Shown: positions 27,620 to 36,360, counted from the first letter of the stretch. The stretch is DNA of 64,000 nucleotides from Bacillus salipaludis (GCF_004358205.1 NZ_SMYO01000009.1:62001-126000); one strand, 5' to 3'. Made by a program: numbers and translations. The notes: a model not told the origin generated them from the letters alone.

Positions 27620-27916
27620 TTATTCAATTTTACCTTCCCAAGCAAGCATTCCACCAGCCATGTTAATCACATTAAATCCATAACTTTCAAGAAATTGCGT
27701 GGCACGACCACTTCTGCCTCCTGAACGGCATACCATGATATACTCTTCTGATTTATCTAATTCATGCATGCGAAACTCAACTAATCCTAATGGAATGTTT
27801 ACAGCACCTGGGATTTTGCCAGCTGCAACTTCGTCCACTTCACGTACATCGATGATATTTAATTTCTTTCCACCGCTTAATAATGTTTCAACTTCATTTG
27901 CTGTCATTTGTTTCAT
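27620..27916 (-). CDS. Single-domain rhodanese
   Basis: A 98-residue cytoplasmic rhodanese with DVREVDE and active-site loop MVCRSGGRSGRA (catalytic Cys, Arg-rich loop). It moves sulfane sulfur from thiosulfate or persulfides to acceptors. Member of the CstR-type cluster; separated by 50 bases from the next gene and preceded by AGGAGG. Confidence 0.88.
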   Translation of the reverse strand: MKQMTANEVETLLSGGKKLNIIDVREVDEVAAGKIPGAVNIPLGLVEFRMHELDKSEEYIMVCRSGGRSGRATQFLESYGFNVINMAGGMLAWEGKIE

Positions 27917-27940
27917 TTTAAAGTCCTCCTTCTGTCTTGT

Positions 27941-28303
27941 TTAAGACCACGTGCTCATGCCGCCCTTGACATTTGTTACTTTTGAGAATCCTAATTTTTT
28001 AAGAATTTTACTAGCCTGCCCACTTCTCATACCACTTTGACAAATAACAATAACTTCCTGATCCTTTGAAAGTTCTTTTTCTGCTTTCCCTGCAAGTAGG
28101 TTAAGAGGGATATTTTTAAAACCTCTAATATGGTTTCCTTTAAACTCTCCGGGTGTGCGGACATCAACAAATTGTTTATTCTTTTCTTTCAATTCTGCCT
28201 TCAATTCTATTGTCGAAATGTTGTTAACACCTTTAGTTGGCAAAAAGCGTTTAATCATAAAGAATAGAATTGCCGCAATAACAAGATAATTTACATATTC
28301 CAT
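27941..28303 (-). CDS. Membrane-anchored rhodanese
   Basis: A 120-residue protein with an N-terminal membrane helix (about 3-18) and a rhodanese domain carrying VICQSGMRSGQA. The anchor places sulfur transfer at the inner membrane face, or outside. The decayed gene at 29470-29846 is a relative with the same helix plus domain plan. Confidence 0.85.
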   Translation of the reverse strand: MEYVNYLVIAAILFFMIKRFLPTKGVNNISTIELKAELKEKNKQFVDVRTPGEFKGNHIRGFKNIPLNLLAGKAEKELSKDQEVIVICQSGMRSGQASKILKKLGFSKVTNVKGGMSTWS

Positions 28304-28349
28304 TTTCGATCCTCCTTGTATGTAGGGGAAATCCCCCTATCAATTAGTT

Positions 28350-28829
28350 TTATATAAACAGATTTACATTACCTTCCTCTGCATCTGCTAAATACGCAGC
28401 AACACCTGCATATTCGATTGATTCTAATAACTCTTCCTGTTTAAGACCTAACAAATCCATTGTCATGGTACATGCTACTAATTTTACATCCTGTTCCTGC
28501 GCCATTTCGATTAATTGTGGCAGTGACAATGCGTTATGTTTTTTCATAACATCCTTAATCATTTTAGGACCGAATCCGGCAAAGTTCATTTTTGAAAGAC
28601 CCATTTTATCCGCGCCTCTTGGCATCATTTTTCCAAACATTTTCTCCATAAATCCTTTTTTCACGGGAACATATTCATTTTTACGAAGGGCATTTAATCC
28701 CCAAAATGTATGAAAAATGGTTACTTCATGGTCATAAGCAGCTGCACCATTCGCAATAATATAGGCTGCCATAGCCTTATCGTAATCTCCACTAAATAAA
28801 ACAATCGTTGTTTTCTTATTTTCTGTCAT
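28350..28829 (-). CDS. DsrE/DsrF-like sulfur relay protein (YrkE-like), long form
   Basis: A 159-residue DsrE-fold protein with TIVLFSGDYDKAMAAYIIAN at the N-terminus and LVACTMTMDLLGLKQEEL holding the conserved Cys. It differs from the short paralogue by a Lys/Met-rich insert (about 55-90, KKGFMEKMFGKMMPRGADKM). Likely sulfur acceptor or donor with TusA. A CstR-type dyad lies just upstream. Confidence 0.85.
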   Translation of the reverse strand: MTENKKTTIVLFSGDYDKAMAAYIIANGAAAYDHEVTIFHTFWGLNALRKNEYVPVKKGFMEKMFGKMMPRGADKMGLSKMNFAGFGPKMIKDVMKKHNALSLPQLIEMAQEQDVKLVACTMTMDLLGLKQEELLESIEYAGVAAYLADAEEGNVNLFI

Positions 28830-28850
28830 GTAGTAACCTCCTGATGTTTT

Positions 28851-28866
28851 ATACCTATTAGGGTAT
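28851..28866. promoter_or_regulatory. CstR-type operator dyad
   Basis: ATACCTATTAGGGTAT, directly upstream of the long DsrE-like gene on the minus strand. Confidence 0.6.
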
Positions 28867-28883
28867 TATGCTTGTAAAAAAAA

Positions 28884-29111
28884 TTATCCTTTTTTAATCC
28901 AAAACTTTAAAATTCCATTTTCTTCTTCAAATTTTAATAACTCATGACCTCCTGATTTTGCCCAGGCAGACAAATCATTTTTTGCTCCTTTATCTGTTGT
29001 ATGAATTTCTAAAACTTCACCAGATCCAATTTCATTTATTGCCTTTTTTGTTTTTACAATTGGCATTGGACATGCTAAACCTTTTGCATCTAATACTTTC
29101 ACAATATTCAT
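28884..29111 (-). CDS. TusA-family sulfur carrier protein
   Basis: A 75-residue TusA/SirA-like protein with VLDAKGLACPMPIVKTKKAI (Cys14 in the CPxP motif). It accepts a persulfide on Cys and passes it on. The DKGAKNDLSAWAKSGGHELL segment is the second conserved element. First clearly intact enzyme gene after the regulator. Confidence 0.9.
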   Translation of the reverse strand: MNIVKVLDAKGLACPMPIVKTKKAINEIGSGEVLEIHTTDKGAKNDLSAWAKSGGHELLKFEEENGILKFWIKKG

Positions 29112-29139
29112 TGTTTGTATCCTCCTTTTTTATTACCAT

Positions 29140-29154
29140 TACCCCTACGGGTAT
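29140..29154. promoter_or_regulatory. CstR-type operator dyad
   Basis: TACCCCTACGGGTAT, upstream of the tusA-like gene and downstream of cstR. Confidence 0.6.
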
Positions 29155-29191
29155 AATATTATTAAAAATAAAAGAGGGTGTCAACCCTTTT

Positions 29192-29455
29192 TTATCGACT
29201 TTTTACAAGCAAATTAACAGCTTCTTTTACTAATTCTTCCATACTTTTTTCTCCAGTATCATTAGCTTTTTGAACACACTCCACTAAGTTAGAACTTACT
29301 ACCACACCAATAGTGCGATCAATAGCCGTTCTTGCAGCAGATAACTGGGTGATGACTTCTTTGCAATCCTTATTTTCTTCCATCATCCTTAGAATTCCTC
29401 TTAGCTGCCCTTCAATACGTTTCACTCTATTTTTGACTTGTTCATTGTAATCCAT
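29192..29455 (-). CDS. cstR: CstR-type persulfide-sensing repressor (CsoR family)
   Basis: An 87-residue all-helical CsoR-family protein starting at MDYNEQ (29455) after GAAGGAGGT. Cys31 and Cys60 match exactly the reactive pair of S. aureus CstR, while the copper-ligand His of CsoR is replaced by Asn56 (SSNLVEC). This indicates a persulfide sensor, not a copper sensor. The surrounding genes and repeated G/C-tract dyads fit a CstR regulon. YrkD of B. subtilis is the likely orthologue. Confidence 0.88.
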   Translation of the reverse strand: MDYNEQVKNRVKRIEGQLRGILRMMEENKDCKEVITQLSAARTAIDRTIGVVVSSNLVECVQKANDTGEKSMEELVKEAVNLLVKSR

Positions 29456-29469
29456 GTTTTTTACCTCCT

Positions 29470-29846
29470 TCAACTATTAATTTCTATTTTTAATTTATTT
29501 TCCTTCAGCAATAGTGTGTTTGGCTTAATAATCGAATATCCAAGTACTTTAAATCCCTTTTTCCTTAAAAAACGTATTCCAATATTTTTTTCAAGTAAAC
29601 TTGATACAACTAAATGTAAATCACTATCTGGAATTTCAATGTGATTTCTTTTCAGATAGGCAATCGGTAAATTTATTACACCTTCGATTGGTTCCTTAAA
29701 AGATTCGTTGTAATCTCTTACATCTATAATCTTATTTTATCCAATTCAAGATCCTTAAAATGAATATTATGAACACCAAACACGGGAAAATATCTTTTAA
29801 ATGAAAAATATAGTATAACAATTGTACATCCAACTAGAAATGTCAC
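29470..29846 (-). pseudogene. Decayed membrane-anchored rhodanese-like gene
   Basis: From GTG at 29846 (after AAAGGAAG) the frame gives a membrane helix and FKRYFPVFGVHNIHFKDLEL, closely like the intact gene at 27941. A one-base frameshift near 29737-29745 (ATAAAATAAG) moves to the frame IIDVRDYNESFKEPIEGVIN, which runs to TGA at 29470. The rhodanese active-site Cys loop is also lost (VVSSLLEKNIGIR). So it is doubly damaged. The stop lies in the ribosome binding site of cstR, so it was the first gene of this operon. Confidence 0.7.
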
Positions 29847-29896
29847 CTAAAACTTCCTTTAACAGTGAAAGGAACAGCATTGACAAGTTATATATT

Positions 29897-29912
29897 ATAC
29901 CCATAAGGGTAT
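29897..29912. promoter_or_regulatory. CstR-type operator dyad
   Basis: ATACCCATAAGGGTAT, the most symmetric copy, upstream of the decayed rhodanese gene and hence of cstR. Confidence 0.65.
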
Positions 29913-30005
29913 ATTGTCAACTGTATTTTTACGTTTTCTTTCCGTTTATTAAAATAGATAAAAATGAGCATATTGGTTGTATGCTCATTTCTTTGCATGC
30001 TTTAA

Positions 30006-30395
30006 TTAAATACTGCTATTTATACAACTAATTAGCCGATCTTCAATGTCCTGTGCTAATTGCTTCATCTTTTCATCATTCAGAAGACTAATAAGTGCTG
30101 TTGGTTTTGGCATCCCCATTTTCGTTTTTCCATGATCTTCAAAAACAACTATTTTACAAGGCAGGAAGTATCCCGCCATTTCGTTTTCATTTAATACTCT
30201 TTGAGCTTCTTGTGGGTTACATACTTCCAACACTTTAAACTCTTTATCAAAGTCTAAACCCTTATCCTGAAGCTTTTCTTTAATATCAAACTTCCATAAA
30301 ACACCAAAGTTCTCTTGCTTTAGGTTTTCCTCCAGGCTTTGAATTGCTTCTTCCACATTTTTATCTGTAGCAACTGTATAATCAAACATCAACAT
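30006..30395 (-). CDS. DUF302 domain protein
   Basis: A 129-residue cytoplasmic protein matching DUF302: FDYTVATDKNVEEAIQSLEE at the N-terminus, FGVLWKFDIKEKL, and LEVCNPQEAQRVL with LPCKIVVFED. Function is unknown; DUF302 proteins often occur near sulfur or redox genes, as here beside the CstR cluster, but lie on a separate transcript. Start after GGAAGG. Confidence 0.85.
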   Translation of the reverse strand: MLMFDYTVATDKNVEEAIQSLEENLKQENFGVLWKFDIKEKLQDKGLDFDKEFKVLEVCNPQEAQRVLNENEMAGYFLPCKIVVFEDHGKTKMGMPKPTALISLLNDEKMKQLAQDIEDRLISCINSSI

Positions 30396-30700
30396 TTTCC
30401 TTCCTGATTTTTATTTTATGTAAATTTTAATCCCCCTTCATTCAAAATTAGTATCTTTTCTATCTCATTAATCCATTCCAAATACCTTCTACCACTTTTT
30501 TGTCAAGTATTAACTTTTCTTCATATTCTGTTAAAGCTCTTTATGGATGTTATAATAAATTTTGACTGGAAGTTTTAAAAAATTTAAGGAGGATTTTTTT
30601 ATTGTGCAAACTAAATTTATCCCTTAAATCTCATTGCTTTTCATTTAAGACCAATAAGCGTACATTCTCTTAATTTCATTAAGAAAGGTTAATTTTCGCC
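30396..30700. other. Spacer without recognisable gene
   Basis: About 300 AT-rich bases. AAGGAGGATTTTTTT near 30586 resembles a ribosome binding site but is followed by a very short frame. It may be debris of the lgt copy that follows. Confidence 0.4.
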
Positions 30701-30701
30701 G

Positions 30702-30890
30702 TGCGAGATGTTCTTTACTTATCCTATCTGGTATTCAATTGGCATGTTCTTTATCGAGGGAATGAGAACTTACAGCTTAATGTTAACAAGTCATTTAAGA
30801 CTTTCACAGGTGATTTCCATTGTATTATTAATGACTGTTCGCAGAATGAAAGGATTTTCAAAAGATCGATATCTAAATACTGAGGTATAA
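30702..30890 (+). pseudogene. lgt: C-terminal fragment of prolipoprotein diacylglyceryl transferase
   Basis: The frame reads [20 protein letters not shown] then [20 protein letters not shown], which is the last third of Lgt (the family motif RFFIEGLRTDSL, here partly changed). The first 200 residues of the enzyme, including the catalytic H-R region, are absent. It ends right before the DUF202 gene. It is a remnant of a second lgt copy. Confidence 0.65.
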
Positions 30891-30892
30891 AT

Positions 30893-31303
30893 ATGAATGA
30901 AGCACGTAAAAGTTCGATCAATTCAGAAAATATAGAAAAGCAATCTATTGATTCAAAATATATTCAGCAGCATTTGGCAAATGAAAGAACCTATCTTGCA
31001 TGGATTAGAACAAGTATTACCATCATGGGAGTAGGTTTCTTAATCACTAATCTGCATTTTTCAACGCTTACGATCAAAATAAATATGGCAGATACCTTAG
31101 CTAGAGTGATTGGTTTAGCTTCTATTGTCGTTGGAATCATTGCATTAATCATTACAACCATTTCTTATTTTAAAAAAGGAAAGGAAATTAATAATCAAAC
31201 ATTTAGATTTTCAAAATTAATGGTTATTTACCTATCCTTTTCTTTAATCCTTGTTTTTCTTGTATTTGGTCTTTATTATCTGTTTGTCTGGCGACTAATT
31301 TAA
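30893..31303 (+). CDS. DUF202 (YidH-type) membrane protein
   Basis: A 136-residue membrane protein with the DUF202 signature LANERTYLAWIRTSITIMGV and three hydrophobic segments (about 37-57, 64-85, 108-130). The Ser/Asn/Lys-rich N-terminal 30 residues are cytoplasmic. Function is unknown. The start is only 3 bases after the lgt remnant, which may supply its ribosome binding site (GAGG). Confidence 0.8.
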   Translation: MNEARKSSINSENIEKQSIDSKYIQQHLANERTYLAWIRTSITIMGVGFLITNLHFSTLTIKINMADTLARVIGLASIVVGIIALIITTISYFKKGKEINNQTFRFSKLMVIYLSFSLILVFLVFGLYYLFVWRLI

Positions 31304-31443
31304 GCTCCTAACAATAAGCTAAAATAATTTAAAAATAACGTACCAATAGAAAAGTAACGGGTTTACAGTTGAGGTGCAAAACTTAAAATCTCAATAAAAA
31401 TCGCAGGCAAATCACTAAAATTTTTGAAACAATTCTTTGGATG

Positions 31444-31842
31444 TCACTTGACATTCAAAAAATAATTTTGAATATCGTTTCGCTCTGAGTTTGTAAACGC
31501 CAAGCTATATGCGTTTAACCCATGAATGGTCATAATTTTGGAGTAAAAAAGTAAAAATGAGTCAGTAAACAAACGCGGAGCATCCAGATTCACATCATTC
31601 TCTGTAAAACCGATAGGGACTTGGAAATTTGCACTCTTCAGGAATTCGCTAATTTTTGTGATTTGGCTCTCAGATAACTGTAATGAGTATTCTATAATGC
31701 GTTTGATCTCACGGTCTTCAACGATTTTAAGAAAATATTTATATACACATATAGCCATGCTATCACCCATATATTGAAGCCAAAGAGCGGAAACTTCTGC
31801 AGAGGTTAAGGTGTTTCTTTTTCCTTACTAAAAATCCTCAAA
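31444..31842 (-). pseudogene. Truncated and frameshifted DUF3231 gene
   Basis: The frame gives TSAEVSALWLQYMGDSMAIC, then FQVPIGFTENDVNLDAPRLF and ends after about 120 residues; intact relatives in this window have 330-340. The expected start (ATGAGTAAGG-like) is TTTAGTAAGG, and a base is missing near 31816 (CACCTTAACC), so start and frame are both broken. The C-terminal repeat is gone. Confidence 0.65.
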
Positions 31843-31961
31843 AGAAATACCTCCAATATGGTTATGTTTTATTTGATCCTTTATTTTGTCATTATTTTAT
31901 GATAACTGTGATAAAGGTATACGGTAAACGTTTTGCTAGACTATAATAGAGGTTAAATATG

Positions 31962-31996
31962 AATAGCATTTTCCCCGATGGAAAATGCTATTTTAC
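31962..31996. terminator. Terminator-like hairpin
   Basis: AATAGCATTTTC and GAAAATGCTATT form a perfect 12-bp stem between the DUF3231 remnant and the IDEAL-domain gene; the T tracts are weak. Confidence 0.5.
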
Positions 31997-32048
31997 AATG
32001 AATTATTAGAACTATTCCGTTTGGTTTAATGAATCAAATATACCGATT

Positions 32049-32390
32049 TTAATATACTTCATTTACTAGCTGCTTTATTGAGGTTAATTTAGAAGAAAGC
32101 TCCAAAAACCATTCCTCATCCCCTGTCGATAAAGCCAGGTCAATAAGAAATCGGATCTGTTCCTTGTTAATCGCTTTAGAAATCGGCAGTTTATTAACCC
32201 GCTTCCTTAAAATAGGAATAGTTTTTCCAATCATTTCATTGTTATCACTTGTGACTACTGTTACCTTAACTACTTCTTCCATAATTTCTAGCGACAGTGA
32301 TTCAATATAACCAATGAATAATTCCCCATCCCGAGCTTTTCCTTTAATCCAATCACCTGTTTTTAAAATTGCCTTATTATTGGATAACAT
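32049..32390 (-). CDS. IDEAL-domain protein
   Basis: A 113-residue protein. The last 40 residues form an IDEAL domain (QIRFLIDLALSTGDEEWFLE), a short motif named for that sequence and found in Bacillus regulators. The N-terminal 60 residues look like a small beta barrel (TGDWIKGKARDGELFIGYIE). Role unknown; monocistronic. Start after AAGGTGAGA. Confidence 0.75.
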   Translation of the reverse strand: MLSNNKAILKTGDWIKGKARDGELFIGYIESLSLEIMEEVVKVTVVTSDNNEMIGKTIPILRKRVNKLPISKAINKEQIRFLIDLALSTGDEEWFLELSSKLTSIKQLVNEVY

Positions 32391-32474
32391 CTATCTCACC
32401 TTCTTCAATTATTTTGACAAACTGTAATATTTTTTATTACATTTAAATGAAAAATAAGTCTGCAAGGATGCCAC

Positions 32475-32888
32475 TTATTTTTCTTTATTAATAAGATCTA
32501 CTATTTCTTTAATGGTGTAGTCCTTAAGATATTCACCCAGATGTACTTCTGCTCCCCAAAAAATACTACATAGGACATTTTGCATATTGGCGCCAACAAT
32601 ACATTTTGCATTTGATTCAGGACATTTAGGCTGCAGGGCGCCTTCAGATGTAATCTTATATATATCCCAAAGATTAATATCACTTAAATCGAGAGCAAAA
32701 AGAAAGCCGCCGCCCGTTCCCTCTTTCGATTTTATAAATCCATGTTTTTTTAATAAACTTAGCACTTTACGGATTCGTACCGGGTGAACTCCGGCACTTT
32801 CAGAAATAGCATCACTGGTTGACATCCGATCCGGCTGCAGCGCAAGAAAAGTTAAACTATGGATGGCGAGTGTAAAATCACTGTTCAT
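32475..32888 (-). CDS. Rrf2-family transcriptional regulator (YwnA-like)
   Basis: A 137-residue winged helix regulator: HPVRIRKVLSLLKKHGFIKS recognition region and EGTGGGF wing. Cysteines are present (CPESNAKC and NVLC), which could sense redox or bind a cluster, although the spacing is not that of IscR or NsrR. Start at 32888 after AGGAGG. It is next to a Spx-like gene, suggesting a thiol-stress context. Confidence 0.82.
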   Translation of the reverse strand: MNSDFTLAIHSLTFLALQPDRMSTSDAISESAGVHPVRIRKVLSLLKKHGFIKSKEGTGGGFLFALDLSDINLWDIYKITSEGALQPKCPESNAKCIVGANMQNVLCSIFWGAEVHLGEYLKDYTIKEIVDLINKEK

Positions 32889-32999
32889 GGTCTGCCTCCT
32901 AAGAAACAATCACAACTATTTTTCATTCATTTTCGTACTGTAATACTAATCGTTACAGATTGAATTGTCAAATATTTAATTTTTACTTAATGTTTTAAA

Positions 33000-33395
33000 T
33001 CAATTAGCCATTTTTTGCATTTCGTTGTTCAAAAATGTGCGAAGTTTACGAGGCAGAAAACTTCGAATTTCTTCGTCATTATATCCAACCTGTAATCTTT
33101 TTTCGTCCATGATAATAGGCCGGCGTAACATTTTAGGGTTCTCAATGATTAATTGATAAAATTCATTAAGCGGGAGAGTTTCAATATTTATATTCAATTC
33201 CTGGAAGGTTTTTGAATTTGTTGAAACAATTTCGCTCGTACCCTCTTCTGTCAGACGAAGAATCGATTTAATTTCATCAACTGTAAGTGGCTTAGATAAT
33301 AAGTTTCTTTCTTCAAAATCAATATGATGTTCCTCAAGCCAAGCTTTTGCTTTTCGGCAAGAAGCACAGCTCGTTGTTGTATACAAAGTCACCAT
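33000..33395 (-). CDS. spx: Spx, thiol-stress transcription regulator
   Basis: A 131-residue ArsC-fold protein. With the second ATG as start the redox pair is C10-x-x-C13 ([14 protein letters not shown]) exactly as in B. subtilis Spx; the conserved [20 protein letters not shown] follows. Spx binds the RNA polymerase alpha subunit and switches on thiol-protection genes. The C-terminal LLNNEMQ--AN lacks the typical ...LAN degradation end only slightly (it ends KMAN). Spx-family bacteria often have two copies; the main copy normally sits elsewhere near mecA, so this may be a paralogue. Confidence 0.85.
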   Translation of the reverse strand: MVTLYTTTSCASCRKAKAWLEEHHIDFEERNLLSKPLTVDEIKSILRLTEEGTSEIVSTNSKTFQELNINIETLPLNEFYQLIIENPKMLRRPIIMDEKRLQVGYNDEEIRSFLPRKLRTFLNNEMQKMAN

Positions 33396-33618
33396 CATTT
33401 TTCACGCTCCATTAATTTATTTTTTTTCACGCTACAGGACTATAAAATGTAATAAAAAACTTTACAGTTTAACAACAAAGATTATATAATTTCCTCTCAA
33501 GCAACTCATTTGCAAAAGATCTATACTGTAAATTTAATTGTTACAGTTCATTTCGTCAACTGTTATTTTATGGTTTTGGAATTTATTTTTCATACATCTT
33601 ATTCAGGGGGATGAGTTT

Positions 33619-33902
33619 TTGATTAAAGAAATAATCTTATATGATACAGTGATCCATGTTGAAAATATAAAGAAGAGACAGAGCACGGTTCACATAAAAT
33701 TTTCATTGATTTTAAAGTGAATAGTGAGGAATATCATGACATTACAACTCTATTATACAATGGAATCTTTGATGTGAAAGTTCCTGAAAAGGACTTATCG
33801 TTTAAAGGAAAGATTCAGCAATATTCTACTTCTATTACAAACCTTTATGAAAAAGGACAAGTTGGAGAGTTTCAATTATCTTTACTTGAAGTGAAGAATT
33901 AG
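33619..33902 (+). pseudogene. DUF3219 (YkvR-like) gene with frameshift
   Basis: From TTG at 33619 (after GGGGATGAG) the frame reads IKEIILYDTVIHVEN, then a one-base deletion in an A run near 33663 shifts to the frame YKEETEHGSHKIFIDFKVNS and EEYHDITTLLYNGIFDVKVP, ending at 33902. Both halves match the YkvR/DUF3219 family. The single error in a homopolymer could also be an assembly error, in which case the gene is intact. Confidence 0.65.
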
Positions 33903-33917
33903 GAAAGGTGGCATGAT

Positions 33918-34916
33918 GTGGTGAAATTAAGCATATTAGATCAATCACCGATTTCCTCCAACCAAACCGCGCAAGATGCGTTAATTGAATCGATGAAGCT
34001 TGCGCAAGCTGGGGAATCGCTTGGGTATACTCGGTATTGGATTGCCGAACATCATGATTTACCAGGCCTTGCCTGTTCGGCACCTGAAGTGATGCTAAGT
34101 TATATTGGAGCACATACGAAAAAGATTAGAATCGGCTCAGGGGCAGTATTATTGCCGCATTATAAACCTTATAAAGTAGCAGAAGTATACAATATGCTGG
34201 CTACGTTGTTTCCAAATCGCATCGATATTGGCATTGGCCGTGCACCAGGCGGTTCAGCTGAGGTCACAAATGCTTTATCTGATAACTTCTTACAACAGGT
34301 ATATAAAATGCCAAACTTAGTAGAAGAATTAATTCATTTTTTCGATCATGATTTTCCTAAAGACCATAAGTACGCAACTGTTGCTGCCGCGCCAATACCA
34401 GATACAACCCCAATGCCATGGATTCTTGGCACAAGTAAAAAAAGTGCATTACTTGCCGCAGAAAATGGCTTGTCCTATGCATTTGGTCAATTCATGAGTG
34501 AAAATGATGGAGCAGCGATTATTGAACAATATCTGAATGCCTTTCAACCTAGGAAACAAGGTGAGGTTCCGGAAGTATTGCTAACTGTAACTGTGATTTG
34601 TGCGGAAACTTCAGAAGAAGCGGAAGAGATTGCCTTGAGTAATCTGATTTGGGCCTTACAAAAAGAAAAAGGTGAAGGACAATATATCCCTTCCATTCAA
34701 GAAGCCAAGGAATATGAACTAGATGGGAAAGAAATTGAAAAATTGGCCAAAATGAAACAAAATATGATTATAGGCAATCCAAAGGAGTGTAAAAACAAAC
34801 TGATTGAGTTACAAGCTAAATATAAAGTGGATGAAATTATGATTGTGACAATTACAGACTCTCCGCGGGACCGGATTGAGTCCTATAAACTAATAGCAGC
34901 AGAAGTTCTTTCATGA
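33918..34916 (+). CDS. LLM-class flavin-dependent monooxygenase
   Basis: A 332-residue luciferase-like TIM barrel. Motifs include ILDQSPISSNQTAQDAL, RYWIAEHHDLPGLA, RIGSGAVLLPHY and RIDIGIGRAPGG, typical of the YceB/YtmO-like alkanal monooxygenase group. It uses reduced FMN and oxygen; the substrate is unknown. It starts with GTG GTG after AGGAAAGGTGG, 15 bases downstream of the DUF3219 gene. Confidence 0.85.
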   Translation: MVKLSILDQSPISSNQTAQDALIESMKLAQAGESLGYTRYWIAEHHDLPGLACSAPEVMLSYIGAHTKKIRIGSGAVLLPHYKPYKVAEVYNMLATLFPNRIDIGIGRAPGGSAEVTNALSDNFLQQVYKMPNLVEELIHFFDHDFPKDHKYATVAAAPIPDTTPMPWILGTSKKSALLAAENGLSYAFGQFMSENDGAAIIEQYLNAFQPRKQGEVPEVLLTVTVICAETSEEAEEIALSNLIWALQKEKGEGQYIPSIQEAKEYELDGKEIEKLAKMKQNMIIGNPKECKNKLIELQAKYKVDEIMIVTITDSPRDRIESYKLIAAEVLS

Positions 34917-35028
34917 TTTTTAAACGATTTTTTTATTATTTATAATTGATACACACAGCAACTCGAGGTCTCTATTTTCTGACTTCGAGTTGTTTACTAA
35001 TTCGATTTATTTTTAAATCCTGTTTTGC

Positions 35029-35212
35029 TTATTTTTCATTAATAAAATCAATATCATATTTAAATGTCCTAAGTATTTCATTTTGGACCTCTAACCTTTT
35101 GTCTAGACTAACAATATCCCTTTTGACTTCTTTTAATCCTTGGTCTAATCCAATAATATCCCCTCTTACCTCTTGCAACCCTTGATCTAATCCAAAGTTC
35201 TCTATCGGTCAT
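35029..35212 (-). pseudogene. Small heptad-repeat coiled-coil gene with frameshift
   Basis: ATG at 35212 follows AAAGGAGATG. The frame MTDREL shifts by one or two bases near 35193 to GLDQGLQEVRGDIIGLDQGL then KEVKRDIVSLDKRLEVQNEI and ends at 35029. The repeated LDQGL/VKRDI heptads form a coiled coil; such small proteins are common in Bacillus and of unknown function. The plus-strand frame here is only its shadow. Confidence 0.6.
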
Positions 35213-35277
35213 GTCGGAACATCTCCTTTAGATCGATTGTACCCTATGGAATACATTTTGAACGAAAATCGAAAAAC

Positions 35278-35313
35278 GCTAAACTCAAATAAGTTAGAGT
35301 TTAGCATTTTTTG
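35278..35313. terminator. Terminator of ssuA side
   Basis: GCTAAACTC and GAGTTTAGC with T7; nearly identical to the terminator at 39487, so the two bracket the sulfonate locus. Confidence 0.75.
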
Positions 35314-35330
35314 TTCATCTTTTATTGGTG

Positions 35331-36326
35331 TTATTTTTTAAATGCTTTATCAATAAATTCATTGTGGATTTGATCTTTATAATTAAATGATTTTTTGATG
35401 TAACCGGCAGCAGCCAAGGTATTAATGGATTCTTGTTGTGCGTTGATAGACTCTTCTGTAAAAAATATCGATGGTTTTTCTGCTGTGATGATCTTATAAA
35501 TAAGATCCGCTGGAAGTTTTGTTTGAGCAGAATAAATCTTAGATGCTTCATTCGGGTTAGCAATTTGCCAATCAGCAGCTTTTTTGTAAACTCGTAAATA
35601 TGCTTGAACAAGATCAGGATGTTCTTTCGCAAAATCATTGCGGGCAATGATGGCACCCGGGGCAAATATTTTTTTGTTCACATCAAGAGCGACCGCATTA
35701 CCATTTTCCACATTATTTAAATAGTAGGGATTCCAGGCGGCCCAAGCATCTAATTTTTTTGATTGAAAGGCTGCTTGGGCATCATCCGGTTGAAGATTAA
35801 TCAGTTTTACATCATTAATCGTTAAACCATTTGCTTTTAAAGCCTTAATTAAATACACTTGGGCAGTTGTACCAAGTGGAACACCAACCGTTTTCCCCTT
35901 TAAATCATTGACGTTCTTGATGTCCCCATTCTTTTGAACTAAAATTCGTACGTTCGATTCTCCCGTACCGGTTTGCCCAATCACCTCGAATGGCAGATTT
36001 TTATCAATACCCGCGATTAACGCGCCATCTCCTAAAAACGATAAATCAACACGATTCGATGCAAGCGATTCTAATAGCGGCGGCCCGCTTGTGAATTCAC
36101 TCCATTTCACTTTCGCATTTAAGGCCTTGAACTCTTCTTCAAACCACCCTTTTTCGCGGGCAATCGCCAATGGTCCCATTTTCCCATTTAACGCAATATT
36201 CACCTCTACTGGTTCATTTTTGTTTTGGGCGTTTGTTTTTCCTATGGATGAACTGCATCCTGCTAATAAGAAAATGATAAGAATAGTCAATACAAATCCA
36301 AATACATGCTTACGATATTTTTCCAT
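35331..36326 (-). CDS. ssuA: Sulfonate ABC transporter substrate-binding lipoprotein
   Basis: A 331-residue lipoprotein precursor: signal peptide with lipobox LAGC (Cys24), then a periplasmic-binding fold like SsuA/NrtA (EVNIALNGKMGPLAIAREKG, SNRVDLSFLGDGALIAGI, LKGKTVGVPLGTTAQVYLIK). It should deliver alkanesulfonates or taurine to the SsuBC pump encoded at 37808-39435. It follows tauD on the same strand, with a hairpin between. Substrate choice is inferred from tauD. Confidence 0.88.
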   Translation of the reverse strand: MEKYRKHVFGFVLTILIIFLLAGCSSSIGKTNAQNKNEPVEVNIALNGKMGPLAIAREKGWFEEEFKALNAKVKWSEFTSGPPLLESLASNRVDLSFLGDGALIAGIDKNLPFEVIGQTGTGESNVRILVQKNGDIKNVNDLKGKTVGVPLGTTAQVYLIKALKANGLTINDVKLINLQPDDAQAAFQSKKLDAWAAWNPYYLNNVENGNAVALDVNKKIFAPGAIIARNDFAKEHPDLVQAYLRVYKKAADWQIANPNEASKIYSAQTKLPADLIYKIITAEKPSIFFTEESINAQQESINTLAAAGYIKKSFNYKDQIHNEFIDKAFKK

Positions 36327-36360
36327 CTCAATTCCTCCTCGTATGTAGCAAACGATGATA

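Noticed and set aside
28322..28340. CstR-like dyad before the long membrane rhodanese
   Set aside because: GTAGGGGAAATCCCCCTAT has the arms in the opposite order (GGGG then CCCC) and so does not match the other dyads.
34946..35185. Plus-strand gene of 79 residues
   Set aside because: It is the antisense of the repeated coiled-coil frame on the minus strand and has no ribosome binding site.
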